DNA of 64,000 nt from Rhyzopertha dominica. Lineage: Eukaryota > Arthropoda > Insecta > Coleoptera > Bostrichidae. The notes under the pieces are model-generated. The model had not been told where the DNA came from. It saw only the letters and a list, made by a program, of their open reading frames with translations, and did no database searches. The stretch spans positions 50,153,786 to 50,217,785 of the forward strand of contig QCXZ01000041.1 of assembly GCA_025024175.1 (NCBI GenBank). Reading direction: 5' to 3'. Position numbers and translations under genes: made by a program. Below, piece by piece: positions 1 through 11,356 of this stretch. Each line of letters starts with the position of its first letter. The first letter of the stretch is position 1.

Positions 1-74
1 TAAAGAATATACAGGATTTTATATATTCTATCCAAAAATATAATATAACATGACAGAATGTCCTATTTTTATAT

Positions 75-540
75 AATGTTATCAACAAAAATCAAAAACT
101 TTTTAACCCTATATTTAAACTTATTCTTATTTTTTATATCTTTTAAAACTTGTGGCAAATTATTATAATTTCTTGTCCTGTGGTAAAGAAATACAGTTTT
201 GTTGTCTGGAGATCGTGCCTATCTCTATTATATACAAATTTTAAATTCGACCTTTTGTGTTCAATATTTATGTAATGAACACTGATATTAGATGATGAAG
301 ATGGCTATAAATATGACCATAGTAAAGCTGTTGATGTATTGACACAATCTATATGTTATAACAATAACAGGAACATGATTATTAAGATTTTTATGATTCA
401 GAAACATATTGAAAATTAGGATTGTCTAACTAACAGCTTAGGAATTCAAAAATACTCACAATAGTAGCTTTTATTACATAAAATTAAAATTAAAAACAAT
501 AAAGGCTCCAGGATTGATCCCTGAGGGGCACCACATATTA
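75..540 (-). pseudogene. Decayed non-LTR reverse transcriptase fragment
   Basis: Read on the - strand, 470..540 gives a peptide with the RT block GAPQGSILEPLLF, matching the [13 protein letters not shown] motif of jockey/CR1-type reverse transcriptases. Lower down, 75..195 gives RTRNYNNLPQVLKD, which fits the usual C-terminal end of such polyproteins. The two parts are not joined by an open frame, so this is a relic. It lies just upstream of the Rh50 exon, inside that gene's intron. Confidence 0.65.
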
Positions 541-624
541 AAGTTTACCTGGACCCATTTATATTCAATTATCAATGCATCAAACTAATGGAAAAGGTAT
601 AGTATTTACCTAAATGCTTTTCAG

Positions 625-1227
625 GCACGATTTTCTTATGGGTGTTCTGGCCCAGTTTCAACGCAGTGGGCTTGACAGGCGACGACCAGTACCGTGCTGT
701 GATCAATACCTATTTCTCCTTGGCCTCGTGCTGCGTCACCTCCTTCGCAGCTTCCCTCCTTTTCACCCCGAACCACAAGTTCTCCATGACCCACATACAA
801 AACGCAACATTAGCAGGAGGGGTCGCCGTCGGAGCCTCCGCAAACCTCATGCTGCACCCCTACGGGGCCTTAACCACGGGAATATTCGCCGGCATCCTGT
901 CCGTGTATGGATACGCCGTCCTATCACCCTGGTTGAGGAGGAGGTTCAAGCTCCACGACACCTGCGGGGTGCACAACTTGCATGGGATGCCGGGGGTCTT
1001 TGCGGGCGTCTTGGGAGCCCTGATGGCGGCCGTCGCTTCCGAAAAGGATTATAATGAGAGCCTTTACGACATTTATCCGGCCAGGGCTAGTCCTAAATTG
1101 GAGTACAATCCGGAAGTTAGCTTCCTGAAGGCAGGGCTCGGGAGGACTGCTCTGGAACAGGCTGGGTTCCAGCTCTTGGCGGTTTCAGTTACTTTTCTCA
1201 TTGCTGTGGTTGCGGGATTGATAACAG
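625..1227 (+). CDS. Rh50: Rh50-type ammonium channel, penultimate coding exon
   Basis: This exon encodes about 200 residues of a Rhesus-family membrane channel, which conducts NH3/NH4+ (and possibly CO2) across the plasma membrane. Visible hallmarks are FWPSFNA near the start, NATLAGGVAVGASANLMLHP in the middle, and DTCGVHNLHGMPGV, whose last His corresponds to one of the two conserved pore histidines of the family. Several hydrophobic helices are evident. The exon starts after a TTTTCAG acceptor and ends at an ACAG|GTGAGA donor. It begins with two bases of a split Gly codon and ends with the first base of another Gly codon, which joins in frame to 3710. Earlier exons, including the first pore His, lie outside the window to the left. 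Codon use is much more GC-rich than the surrounding sequence, as expected for a real exon. Confidence 0.95.
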
Positions 1228-1538
1228 GTGAGAATTGAAGTGATAAGTGGTGGTAATAAGCATTCAAATAGCAAATAAATTACTTGATCCTTACGGTAAT
1301 TGTTAAAAGGAGGTGCAGCTCAAGCTTTCGTAGAGGGGGGATAATCAGTATTTGGTCCTATTTTGGTTGAAGCTTAGTGGGTACTGGCACATAGTTCCAC
1401 TAATACTTAATTAATTTAAACAGAAATGAGGGAAGTAGTGTACATTTCTTTAAATCTTGGCAGAATACATCTGTTGAGTGATGGGAGAACTAATAGTTAC
1501 CTGCAGACAAACATAAAGATTTACTAACAGTTTTCAGT

Positions 1539-2023
1539 CAATATAATCATCACATACAGTTCACTTTAGAAAAGGAAACTGACAACACTTTACCTTTTCT
1601 AGACACATTAGTAATTAGAAATTATGGAAATATGGTTATACCTCATTATTAAATAAAAACCTGCAAAAATTAAAANTAATTTTTAAAATAATTCAAACAA
1701 AAACAAAACAAAACATCTAATGCCAATAACTTTGTAGTTTCCTTGGATGCATCAAGGCCTAATATAAATGTACAGACAAATTTTGCACCATTTCTTATAT
1801 TGAAGGTCTTAGTAATAAATTAAATAAAGTATTGGTGAAACTTTGCAATACTGGAATTAGTTATTACCTTCTCATTAGAGTTGGGGATTTATTCTCAAAA
1901 TTAAAATTAAAAACTGAAACTACAGAACTTACAAACATTGCGTATATGATTAATTGTAATGATTGTCTGTTTACGTTGCAGACTAAAAGGCTAAAGAACA
2001 CAATGGAAAAACAACATCGGTAA
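1539..2023 (+). pseudogene. Penelope-like element relic, RT tail into GIY-YIG start
   Basis: A + strand frame from 1539 contains QFTLEKETDNTLPFLDTLV, matching the block just after the catalytic motif of Penelope-like reverse transcriptases. Further on, about 1780..2023, the frame reads FLYIEGLSNKLNKVL and then DLFSKLK and INCNDC, followed by QTKRLK. That order (linker, Cys-containing segment, start of the GIY-YIG nuclease) is typical of the element's C-terminus. Stops and a gap in the middle show it is dead. It sits in the Rh50 intron in the sense direction of that gene. Confidence 0.7.
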
Positions 2024-2392
2024 TTTTTAATCATTAATCATAATTCAATCTTGAAATTTTTATTCCTTTGCAAGGGTTTTTTTACTAATTTAACTTCTGT
2101 GGTCTCTGTAATAATTATGCATCACACTTCATTGCATATTTTGGGTATTTTCAGATACCAGTATCTATGAGAAACATATTTATATATTATTGACTGTATA
2201 TTTGTATATTACTAAGTCAAACATCAAAATGACCAGTGTGTGCATATTTTTATTTTCAACTCAAAGTTCAGCTACTTCTGGTACCTTTATAATCTTAAAT
2301 AGCGAAGCAATCTTTCTTTTTAATAAAGACATATTTGTTCATAATTCTAAGCTATCCCAGAAAATGACTCCACAATAATCTTATTTACAATT

Positions 2393-2633
2393 AAAAATGC
2401 ATGTCTATGTTGTGCTGTCTACACCTCAACCAACTGCAGATAGATCTATTTCGCTGTCATTACAGCTCATCAGTGCAGTTTAGGTATAGTGTAGACAGCA
2501 CGGCATAGAACTGGTTTTGCTTATATACTAAAGCAATGGTATGATGTAAGTAAGAATTTAGAATGGCAGCTAGGTGGCTTTGTCATCATGTCAGTATAAT
2601 GCTGACAGATGGCATTGCCATTCTAAATTCTTA
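2393..2633. mobile_element. Foldback element copy 1 (two stacked hairpins)
   Basis: The 241-bp element is flanked by a 13-bp direct repeat, CTTATTTACAATT, at 2380..2392 and 2634..2646, which looks like a target duplication. It holds two hairpins: arms 2406..2424 and 2489..2507 (17 of 19 pairing), and perfect 13-bp arms 2551..2563 and 2621..2633. A second copy of the family lies at 46000..46108 plus 47246..47371. The 57-bp segment between the second pair of arms (2564..2620) is inverted relative to that copy. Confidence 0.75.
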
Positions 2634-3709
2634 CTTATTTACAATTGTTTATTGGAAGTAAATATGCTGGCATCTTGTTTGCATGTAATAGTCCAAGTAC
2701 TCATTATATACAACAAAATATTGGCTTTGTTCTAAGGTGCATATCTACTTGATCCTGAAATGTGAAATCTGACATTTTTTACTTACTAATTGGCAAATAC
2801 TATGTACTTGATATTAGAAATGTGATCACATAAAAATTGCAAATTTACAAAGATTGACATCCCTATAAAATCATGATTAAAGTGAGACAAAGATCCGTAA
2901 AAAATTGAGATAATTATATCAAAATTCTAAAGGTTCACTGAAAATTTCAGTTTTTTATCTTTATAAACTACAGAAATATTCAGAAAGAGTTCTCAAAACT
3001 TATACCTTGAATACCCAAGTTAAGTGATTTTGTAATTCTCATTCTGGTATNATTTTAGTATCTAGTACTTTATTTATCCTGGATAATATAAACAATTTTT
3101 GTCTAGGTAAAATAATATCCTGGAAGTTGTTTTATGTGGAGACAATGCTGTATGACGATACAGCATTTTGGAAAATGAATGACACCCAGTTACAACCGAT
3201 CACTGATGGGGCAGTTGTTGCTTTTAAACCATACATAAAGTCATATTTTGTGGACAAAATGATGGTAAAATATGTGTTTCACGTCACCATAGTCTGCACA
3301 GCTTTTGTATTGTTTTGCTTGAAAATTGAATATTTAACTGCAAAAAATGTAGTGGTTACTAAATTATATGTTTTATTAATTGACACCAATGAAATAGTTG
3401 ATTGTTTTTATTTTTATAATTTATTTCAGTATCTTTCGGTAATTCTATAAACAAGACTACTACTACTACTTACCTTGAACAAATGCAAGTATTTCACATG
3501 TCCATTATCTGAATGAAACTAAAATTACATTTAACAAAACAAACAGGTAGACAAGCGAATTTAGAAAAGTGGTTTTGTTATTTAACTGCTTTCACAAATT
3601 ATTATACATTGAATTGGTTTTTGGTTTTGTACACTTTTAAATAAAATGCATGAAAAGCTATTCTTTTTGTATTTTTGTACTAGATGTATAACATGCAAGT
3701 TTCTTTCAG

Positions 3710-3858
3710 GGTACATCCTTTTAATGAACTTCTTAAGAGATGCATCTTATGATACAGCAAACCATTTTGATGATTCCGTGTACTGGAATTTGGAAAAGGG
3801 CGAAACATTAGAAGGCTCAAAAATATTGGAGGAGTTATCAAGTGTGTCGAGCATCTAA
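3710..3858 (+). CDS. Rh50: Rh50-type ammonium channel, terminal coding exon
   Basis: The exon follows a pyrimidine-rich TTTCTTTCAG acceptor and supplies the C-terminus of the Rh channel, ending at a TAA stop at 3856..3858. The first two bases complete the split Gly codon from 1227. It encodes GYILLMNFLRDASYD, the end of the last membrane helix, followed by a cytoplasmic tail containing FDDSVYWNLEKGE. Rh proteins carry a very similar acidic-VYWE motif shortly after the final helix, which makes the assignment secure although the exon is short. No canonical AATAAA is seen just downstream; TATAAA-like sequence occurs near 3910. Confidence 0.92.
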
Positions 3859-4560
3859 TAATACTATAAAGGCACTTTTTTACAAAAACATGTTTATTTG
3901 TAGAACATTTATAAAATAGATAATAAGTATAACTTACAAATTATTAATCATGTTTCCTCTCTCGATAACACCTACTGAAAACAAAAACATTTTTATTTAC
4001 AGTAATATTCAAGAAAAATACTTTCTCTCTCGATCCGTTGATATGTTGTGGTTTATTTCTTTTTATACCTTGGTGCTGGTTATAATTTAATCCCCTGTAT
4101 TTCACGTAATACTTATTGTCTAATGAATTTTGGTATAGGTACATCTATACAGTAGAATTGGACCAACTACGATTACTAATGAAGTTATTTCAAACGGTGC
4201 ACCCTAAATTTAATTTGTACTGAAGCAAGTAAACAAAACACATCACTGTGACATCGAGCTTTATTTATTGGTCCAACCCTAATTGTACATTTGGCGCAAC
4301 AATCACTGATTTATGGCGGAAGAAGGCAATACTTAACAACTACACATTAGACTAGTGACTATAAATATATCACATGACGTTAATACACGTAGATTTTCAT
4401 TGTAGCTCTTCGTTTGCTAGTTTCTTTCTCCCTAAGAGAGTAAGGTCAGTATCTATTTCCAGTCATACATATCTGGCAGTACAACTTTAGTAACTTAACG
4501 AACATAGAAACGGAATGCACATTCAGTACAATGTTTGTGGAACATCCTTATACATAAAAA
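3859..4560. other. Rh50 3' flank, no gene seen
   Basis: This is AT-rich sequence with short frames only. The first part probably includes the Rh50 3' untranslated region. I see no transposon motif or repeat here. Confidence 0.4.
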
Positions 4561-4954
4561 GTGTACAGCAAATAAATAAATACGGCACCATAAACGGGTC
4601 TCGGCTCAGGTTTCTCGGTCTCGTGGTTTAAATTTCCCGCCCTAAGGTAAGTTGTTAATTTTTTAATTTAGGTGAAGGAGCTGTTTTGTGAATGAAGGTA
4701 TATGCAATACTTCTAATTTCTCTTCTTATTGCNTTTGGTGTTTTCTAATTTACTNGAAACTGAACTAATGTGTTTTTGCGATTTTGAATCTCCCGCCGTA
4801 ATCGCTAGCGGCGTCCCTCAGTTCAGCAGGACGCTAGTAGTGCGTGGACTCTCAACGCGTCCGTTTCGTGTTTGAATTTGAACATTTTCTTTTCAAAACG
4901 GGTGTGTTGTGCGTGATTTTCAAGAAAAAGCTGCTTTACATCGTTTTCCACAAG
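4561..4954 (+). promoter_or_regulatory. Candidate alternative first exons with strong donors
   Basis: Two CpG-rich patches in otherwise AT-rich DNA each end in a near-perfect + strand splice donor: CCCTAAG|GTAAGTTG at 4646/4647 and CCACAAG|GTGAGTGG at 4954/4955. Both contain a TCCCGCC motif upstream (4635 and 4790 areas). This is the look of two alternative untranslated first exons of a + strand gene whose coding part would lie further right. No open frame begins in them. Function is inference; the donors and base composition are what is seen. Confidence 0.4.
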
Positions 4955-7948
4955 GTGAGTGGTTTGTAATTTTAAAATTACGCTTTAAACGAAACGTTTT
5001 TGTACATTGAAAGCTTGCAGGTTGTTTGTTGCACAACGAATAATATTTGGTTATAAGAGCAAAACGTAGCAATCAGGTGCTTTATTTTCCATTTCCATGT
5101 CGATTTTTTATAGCAACCTTAATAGGGCATGACATAGTAACCGGTATTATTGAGATAAAAGTTTCTCATTCTTTTCTTTTTCCACACTAAATCTAAGCGT
5201 TTTATCAAATGAATCCGCGTAATCGGACGCCATTTTAATTTGGGTTTTTCAACAAAATTTACAATTTTTTCATGGGGATGGGAGACTTTAAATTTCGAAT
5301 GCCTCTAGAGAATGGTCTGCTGAACATGAATCTTGAGTCTATTTGATGCGGTCGCGTGCAATTTTTCAAAAAGGAACTGTGCTGCTGGAACTACTTTACA
5401 AGGAGTAGTGTTTTCTCTTTGTTGTAAAGCGCCGCTTGCTGTTCTTCCTGTTCTAATATAAAAAAACGTTTAATTTTTAAAAGCTTTCTCATGGTATAAA
5501 GTCCCTAGATAGATAAAATATCATGTATCTAGGGACTTTACCGTGGTATTCTATATAGCGACATCTGACGCCGATAGCGTGAGTTAAAGCATAAAGCAAG
5601 TGGAGAGGAAAGTTCGAAATTTAAGTTCAGTTTTGTCTTGTAAAATGCACTTTACTTGCAAAAGAATTAATAATCTCGAATGGTAATTGCTATCATGACA
5701 TCTGTGGACAGTTAAGACAAGAATTAAAGCTTGCTAAGGGTGAGGAAATTTTACATTTAAATGTTTAATATCGTGTTTTGTGTAACAATTGGTGCAAAGC
5801 AAAGTTGACTTTGAAGAAAATCTTGCTTGCGGTGAGAAGCATTCAAGGTATTTATTTAAAACAATCATGGTGGGCATTGTGCCCATATTTTTTATTTTGT
5901 GTAGCCCGCTGGACATGGACTTAAATGTTCACAAAGTGAAGTTATGTTTCGGTTTATGTCAGTTGTCTGTGAAGTGAAAAGAACAGGTGAAACTGCAAAT
6001 ATTATAGATGTTTAACTCAAATGTAAATTGTAAAAATGACATCAAATAATGTAGAATTTTCCTTTTTCATATTCTTGTATGTATAAATTTATGCATACTG
6101 TATGATTTAATAGAAGAAAATATTCAAAATGTAGTTCCTTATAGCTAATATAAAGCACTAAAATGAGAGAACAATTGCAAGACATTTAACGAGAGTAATG
6201 TATGTAAATAATTGAAAACATGGGTTTGATAAAAGAGGCCAAACACCTCTTCAAATAATTTATTTAATTTAACAGATAGATATATCTCTTGATAGACTAC
6301 AGGGTGATAATTCTACAATCGCTGACTGTTTTCACAAATTTATGGAATCTAATGCAAAATATGAAGAATGAGGTTTATGGACTGTATAACTCCTGGTCAT
6401 ATAGTAGTATACTTTATTACATTTATAACTCTTGGATTCAGATTTGGATCCTGAATATGAAGAAATTGGTGTAGAGCTTGGATTCGAGATAAAGTGGAAT
6501 CCAGTTTTTACTTACTTTTTCGAGAAAGAAATGATTGATAGATTATCTCCTATTGAATGATGGAAAGGCATAGTAAGGAAATTGATAGCAAATTTTGCGA
6601 ATTTGATCAGCAAGCATAGTAAGAATTTCCTCCAACTTGAATAATGCGAAAACTAAATCTTTAGGGTGGTATATTATGCCATTTTTGTTTTTCATTATGC
6701 TCTTAACCTCTGGTATAGAATGCAATTGTTTAACGGTTTTTATGGTATAGTAAGTTGAGAAAAAAAGGAATTACTATTAGTTTGTCAGTTGCTATAGCTA
6801 CATTTGGGACTATTCTATTTCTTTTATGTGTTATAAATCCTTCTTTTTGCTGAATACGGAATTGAAACATAATTTAAGATACAGTGAGAAGTTATCAAAC
6901 ACTTTAAAAACGAAAATACACCAATTTCGCCATCTATAGAGTAACTGCAAGATGGAAAAAGGAAATTTCAGCTAAAACATCAGAAAAAATAGGTAGACTA
7001 CCAAGAAAAACAATAAAAATGCTGGAAAATTCCAGGTTTTCACGGATGTATTCATACTGTTTTACAGCAGAATGATCTGAACTACTATAAGCGACAAAAG
7101 GCTCCAAAATATACACGGAAAAAACTTGTTGTAATTCCATCCAAAGGATTTTGTGAAGCCAAAAATTTCAGTTGTCATGGAAATGATAAATATTACACAA
7201 ACGCAGTTGAAGACTAGGGCAAAATTAAAAAAAATTCCTAGTTTGGGTGGTCGTATATGACCCAGGAATTTCTGCTCATCAGTCGTGAAGTTTATCGACG
7301 TGTTTGTCAGTTGTGAACAAATACATTAATGAACACCAAGCTGATACATCTTTTGGCCTGATCTGGTATGTGCAATGCAAAAATGGGAAGCAACATCAAC
7401 AAAAGAATTAAAAACTAGAAAAAAAGAAGCTGAAAGAAATGAACCTCCATGTTGTCCATGAGGTTTGAAGAAAGCTGAGGAAAGTTGAAGGAGGACCTTC
7501 TTTTTTTGTCAAAATACGCCAGTTAAACTTACTTTTTTGCATATTTCTTTCTATTGTTCCAATATTTTTCTGTTAATCATTAGCTTAAGCCCACCCCTTA
7601 GTTGCGCAGTGCTTTCTTTCTTTTGATAAACGATAAAAGAAAGTAATAGAAAGCGCTACCTATTTGCTGATTTGGTCTGAGATAGACGCGATGGGACAAA
7701 ATAGTACATTTTGTCCATAGTGGATAGAATCAAAAGGACAATGACAAGAATTTTTGCTAATCTTCACCTCTATTTGTTGGTTGCTCATCTCCAAGCGTTC
7801 AAAAATAAGGATACTCCGAAAACTTTCAAACCTGAACCGAGACAGAGGAACTGTACGCGTTTGAATAACAATAAATCGTCAGTCTGTTAGTAGTCATAGG
7901 TAACTATGTCCTTAACACTCGAATCTACCGTTGGCAGCCTCGATGTAG
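4955..7948. other. Region between Rh50 and the insulin receptor, no gene seen
   Basis: Mostly AT-rich, low-information sequence. It contains a perfect-arm hairpin (5498..5539) and an imperfect one near 7608..7655 built on AGTGCTTTCTTTCTTTT. The part next to 7948 should hold the 3' untranslated region of the - strand insulin receptor. Short frames at 5734..5977, 6289..6474, 6543..6725 and 6934..7140 look random. Confidence 0.4.
5498..5539. repeat. Hairpin with 14-bp perfect arms
   Basis: AAAGTCCCTAGATA at 5498..5511 is the exact reverse complement of 5526..5539, separated by a 14-nt loop. Weaker pairing extends outwards to about 5487 and 5550. It could be the core of a small inverted-repeat element. 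Confidence 0.6.
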
Positions 7949-8479
7949 CTAGCATCTTTGGTACGAAAATTGCAAATACCTACTGGGACGGCTCGAATCG
8001 CTCGGATACAAATGTATGGCCTCATCAGACGCATTGAAATACACCTGGTGCTCGGCATCATTGTCCGTAGTGGTGTGGGCCGGTTGGTTATAAACCCTCT
8101 GACCCGTGTTCAACCTGTGCTCCTCCCGCTCCTTCGAATGGTAGAACGATATCAGACGGAAATCTTGTCCGACGCGGTCCTCCAAGCGTTCGACGATGCT
8201 CGTGAATAACGGCCTGTCGATGGGTCTCCAGGACCAGCACTCTCGCATTATCTCGTAGAGCAGTTCTGGGCAGTTGGGCGGCCTCTCGAGGGTGCCTCGG
8301 CCCAGGATGAAGTCGATGACTTCCTCGTTGGCCTTGCCCTGGTAGGGCTGTTCGGCCAGCGTGGCCATTTCCCATAAGACCACTCCGTAACTCCATACGT
8401 CCGAGTCCGAGGTGAAGACGCCGTCGGCTATGCTCTCGGGTGCCATCCAACGGATGGGGAACAGACCTTGGCTTTTACC
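7949..8479 (-). CDS. InR: Insulin receptor: kinase C-lobe and tail, last coding exon
   Basis: This terminal exon starts at 8479 after a CTTATAG acceptor and joins in phase 0 to 11357. It continues the activation segment with GKSQGLFPIRWMAPES, the substrate-binding segment of receptor tyrosine kinases, then SDVWSYGVVLWEM and SLAEQPYQG-like ATLAEQPYQGKANEEV, which is characteristic of insulin receptors. The kinase ends around SFYHSKE, followed by a tail of roughly 60 residues that contains Tyr residues but no obvious IRS-like docking array, and a TAG stop at 7949..7951. The tail is short compared with the long C-terminal extension of the fly receptor. An in-frame antisense reading of this GC-rich exon exists but is a shadow. 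Confidence 0.95.
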   Translation of the reverse strand, partial: GKSQGLFPIRWMAPESIADGVFTSDSDVWSYGVVLWEMATLAEQPYQGKANEEVIDFILGRGTLERPPNCPELLYEIMRECWSWRPIDRPLFTSIVERLEDRVGQDFRLISFYHSKEREEHRLNTGQRVYNQPAHTTTDNDAEHQVYFNASDEAIHLYPSDSSRPSRYLQFSYQRC

Positions 8480-8643
8480 CTATAAGATAAATGTTACGGA
8501 TGAATTGTGTATTTGGAACATTCTACTGTGTTCTAGTAACATCTATCATTTGACATTTGAGGAAATTATAGATGAAATTTGTTGTAGTACAGCTTGAATT
8601 TTAAGCACATAAGCTATTCCATGTTGTAATTGTTTAGAACATA

Positions 8644-9680
8644 CAGGGTCGCTACAAAGTATGGAACCCGAGGGGGAAATCACCCACCCAAAATTGTACA
8701 AACTCATCCATTTTCTCGAACACATCCACATACATCCATGGACAAACGTGTACATCCACCCATATTCATATATATCCACCCACATCCATTAAACCTCCTA
8801 CAAAATTAAGACTTATTCACGCTTTTTGCACATGTAAAATAATAATAGATCATATCCAAAGGAAATACACAAAAATTTTTACAAAATCTATGTCTAAGTA
8901 TGCCAAAAAAAGAAATCCTAAACGTACATAACATAATAAAAAAATGTAAAGAAAAATAATATTTCAATAGTTCAAAAGAACTTTGTCTTTGAAGAATGTA
9001 TATCTAAAAAATACTCTATTTCGGTTATCAGAAGATTTATATTTTTTATATTATGCTTATCTGCCCTTTTTAGACAAAAAGGTCGCGAGCTTTGTGAAAT
9101 TACTGGAACATAAAAATGATTTTTTTATTTATTTCTTTGCTGTAATTTTCTGAACTACGCTTCTTCGATTTAAATTTCTAACCCAGATACCAGAGGTCAT
9201 CAAAGTAGAATGTAATAGTTTTCAATCATAATACTAGCACTATTATTTTTATCTTCATCCAATGATAAATTTTCGGTATCTTTGTCTTCTGCATAAGACA
9301 GTTCCTTCTTCATCTTCACTTGTTTCCAAACTAGTTTCAAATTCAAGAGTATTTTCTGTCACAACAGCTTTACTAATCCTTCCAAGTTGTTTGAATGAAT
9401 TAAGATTATTTCACTGTACAAGTTTCTAGGTACAACGATCTGAGAATCATTTGTTTTTTTTTTCAGGAATAGTGCGCACATATCTTTTTATGTCAACACT
9501 TTTGTCTTTAGGAAGAGTAAAAAAATCAACAAGTTTATAAAATTTGCCCAAGCATTTCAGACCTTTATTGTAACTGTTGCTGTTTTAAGTGAATATTGTC
9601 AATGTTTACTTTTTTCTTTAATATATTTGGAACAGGACCTGAAATATCCTGCTGGTTCTATACTTTGTAGCCACCTTGCA
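8644..9680. mobile_element. TA-flanked inverted-repeat element (CAGGGTCGCTACAAAG family)
   Basis: The left end CAGGGTCGCTACAAAGTATG and the right end, read on the other strand, TGCAAGGTGGCTACAAAGTA match over about 25 bp, and both sides abut TA, as in Tc1/mariner-type insertions. No transposase is open inside, so it is non-autonomous or decayed. Related right ends lie near 42770..42812 and 55485..55522. The left part (8695..8790) has short repeats of CATCCACC/CATACATC type. Confidence 0.65.
8695..8790. repeat. Degenerate CATCCA-rich tandem repeat
   Basis: Roughly ten imperfect units around ACATCCACCCATAT follow each other. It lies within the inverted-repeat element that starts at 8644. Confidence 0.6.
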
Positions 9681-9949
9681 TAAAAGTTAATATTACATAT
9701 TCCTATGTAACGTTCTAGTATTGCATGCTAATAATTATGTGTTTCACTCTGAATAAGATGATTAAAAAGAGCAAATTTGAAATTTCTAGCTATCTTCTTT
9801 CTAAAGAGTATCATTTTTGTAGCATGACAGATGGTAAAGACCGTTATCCTTTTAAGCACACTATCACTATCATTGGCAAATTTTGAGCAATTTTTTTTGC
9901 TGTAAATTTTAAATACATGATTTATCTAAGTCTCGTAGGTGTGTATAAT

Positions 9950-11285
9950 AATAATAATAATGAAATAGGGAAACTCTTACACCGATCAAAACGAAAATTG
10001 ACATCATGCGAGAGTACAAAATTTTGATAGATCGGATCATATGTAGTTGGACGAAAAAAAAGTTTGCTTTTGTGTCCAGGAGAACGTTTAAAAGATATTT
10101 AAAAAAATCAGTAACTTTAATTTCTTAAATTTATTTTTCTTTTAATTTCTCTATTATTTTAATTAATTTTTACTATTAAAATAGCTTAAAAAAGTGAAGA
10201 ATAATTTTAAAGTGCACAGTGCTACTTTTTCTTTTATGTTCATAAGTACTTTCTATCAATAAACCCCTAATATAGTCTCCCTTCATATTTTCATCGTATT
10301 GGCCTTCATAACGTTGTTTGAAGTTCATAGTATCTTGATGGAAACGTTCCCCTTCCTCTTCTGAATACGCCCCCATGTTATTTCTGAATTTATCTAAATG
10401 AGCATGCAGTATATGCATATCCTACAACCCAAGGACCTGAAGTTTTTTTTAACATATTTTCAACCAGTTTTTGAGAATTTTCAGCTTTGTTATTTCCTAA
10501 AAATCCAGAGACTACTGCTTTAAGACTGTTGCAGCTTGCTTTTTTAGCTTTATTAAACCAGTTTGGAAATTTTCTTTAATTTGTGTAACAACAAAAACTC
10601 CAGCTTTAACCATTGCTTCTTAGAACTTAGGAAGGAACTTTTTTTAAAATACAAAAGCTTCTGACTTTTCATCTATTTGTTTCACAATTGTTTCATTAAG
10701 AGTGTTCCACAGTCAAGGTACAAATGCATGAATAAATTTATGTAATATTTTATATATTTACTTTTCCCCAAAAAATGAAACATAGCTCCATTAACTAATT
10801 ATACTAATTATATTCCCAAAATTTCGACTAAATTTGCCGGTAAATAAACGAAATAATGATAATTGCACCTCTCTTGGAAAAACTATATTACTCGCTTGTT
10901 TACAGGAAAAATTGTTGAAATTTTTGGAACACTTTAAGATATAATTAGTCCGAGAAGTAAATATGAACAAAAATATTACATAAAACANCTAAATTTACTC
11001 ATGCATCTGACTGTGGAATGATCTTAACCCTAACTTAATGGGCNAAGGCACTACTAGCACATTTTCCGCTTCAACAATAGACTCAATTTTTTTTACATTT
11101 TGTTCACCCACTCATAATTCTGTTGAACATAATGCTTAGCATTAACATAAATAACATGGACATTATTATTATAACTACCACAAAAGCAAACTTTATAAGA
11201 GAAAAAGTATTTTTTTCTTAATTTTTGCTCATAACAAACGGAAAATCATAAAATAAACTTTAGGACGCCTTTCTTTTTGTACAGC
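9950..11285 (-). mobile_element. Element X copy 1, with relic of an arthropod repeat-borne protein
   Basis: On the - strand, 10176..10418 encodes MHILHAHLDKFRNNMGAYS and then EEEGERFHQDTMNF, and an upstream part (10440..10560) encodes GFLGNNKAENSQKLVENML. I recognise this order (FLGN, HxLHxHLDxF, GERFHQD) from uncharacterised proteins dispersed in arthropod genomes, usually next to transposon sequence; a precise family name is not known to me. Frames are broken. The ends match element copy 2 at about 27840..29290 in the opposite orientation, including the shared AAGTTTGCTTTTGTGGTAGT stretch. Confidence 0.6.
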
Positions 11286-11356
11286 AGTATTATCGTTTTC
11301 CAGTCTTAATCATTCTGTATAACCAAAAGCGAAACAAAACAAAAACTATCTAGTAC

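Larger units (their letters stand above)
1228..3709 (+). other. Last intron of Rh50 (2.48 kb) with repeats
   Basis: GT at 1228 and AG at 3708..3709 bound this intron between two Rh50 exons with compatible phase. It contains a Penelope-like relic (1539..2023) and a foldback element (2393..2633). A 107-codon frame at 3127..3450 has no recognisable features and is AT-rich like the intron, so I do not call it a gene. Confidence 0.85.
8480..11356 (-). other. Insulin receptor intron in the kinase domain, filled by two elements
   Basis: The donor GTACTA follows AGAAAG at 11357/11356 and the acceptor AG is at 8481..8480. The 2.9-kb intron is largely occupied by a TA-flanked inverted-repeat element (8644..9680) and by an element carrying a HERFHQD-type protein relic (about 9950..11285). 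Confidence 0.8.

Noticed and set aside
614..1054. 146-codon + strand frame overlapping the Rh50 exon
   Set aside because: Wrong frame of the Rh50 exon; Arg/Pro-rich shadow.
3127..3450. 107-codon frame in the last Rh50 intron
   Set aside because: AT-rich, no domain, inside an intron defined by matching splice phases.
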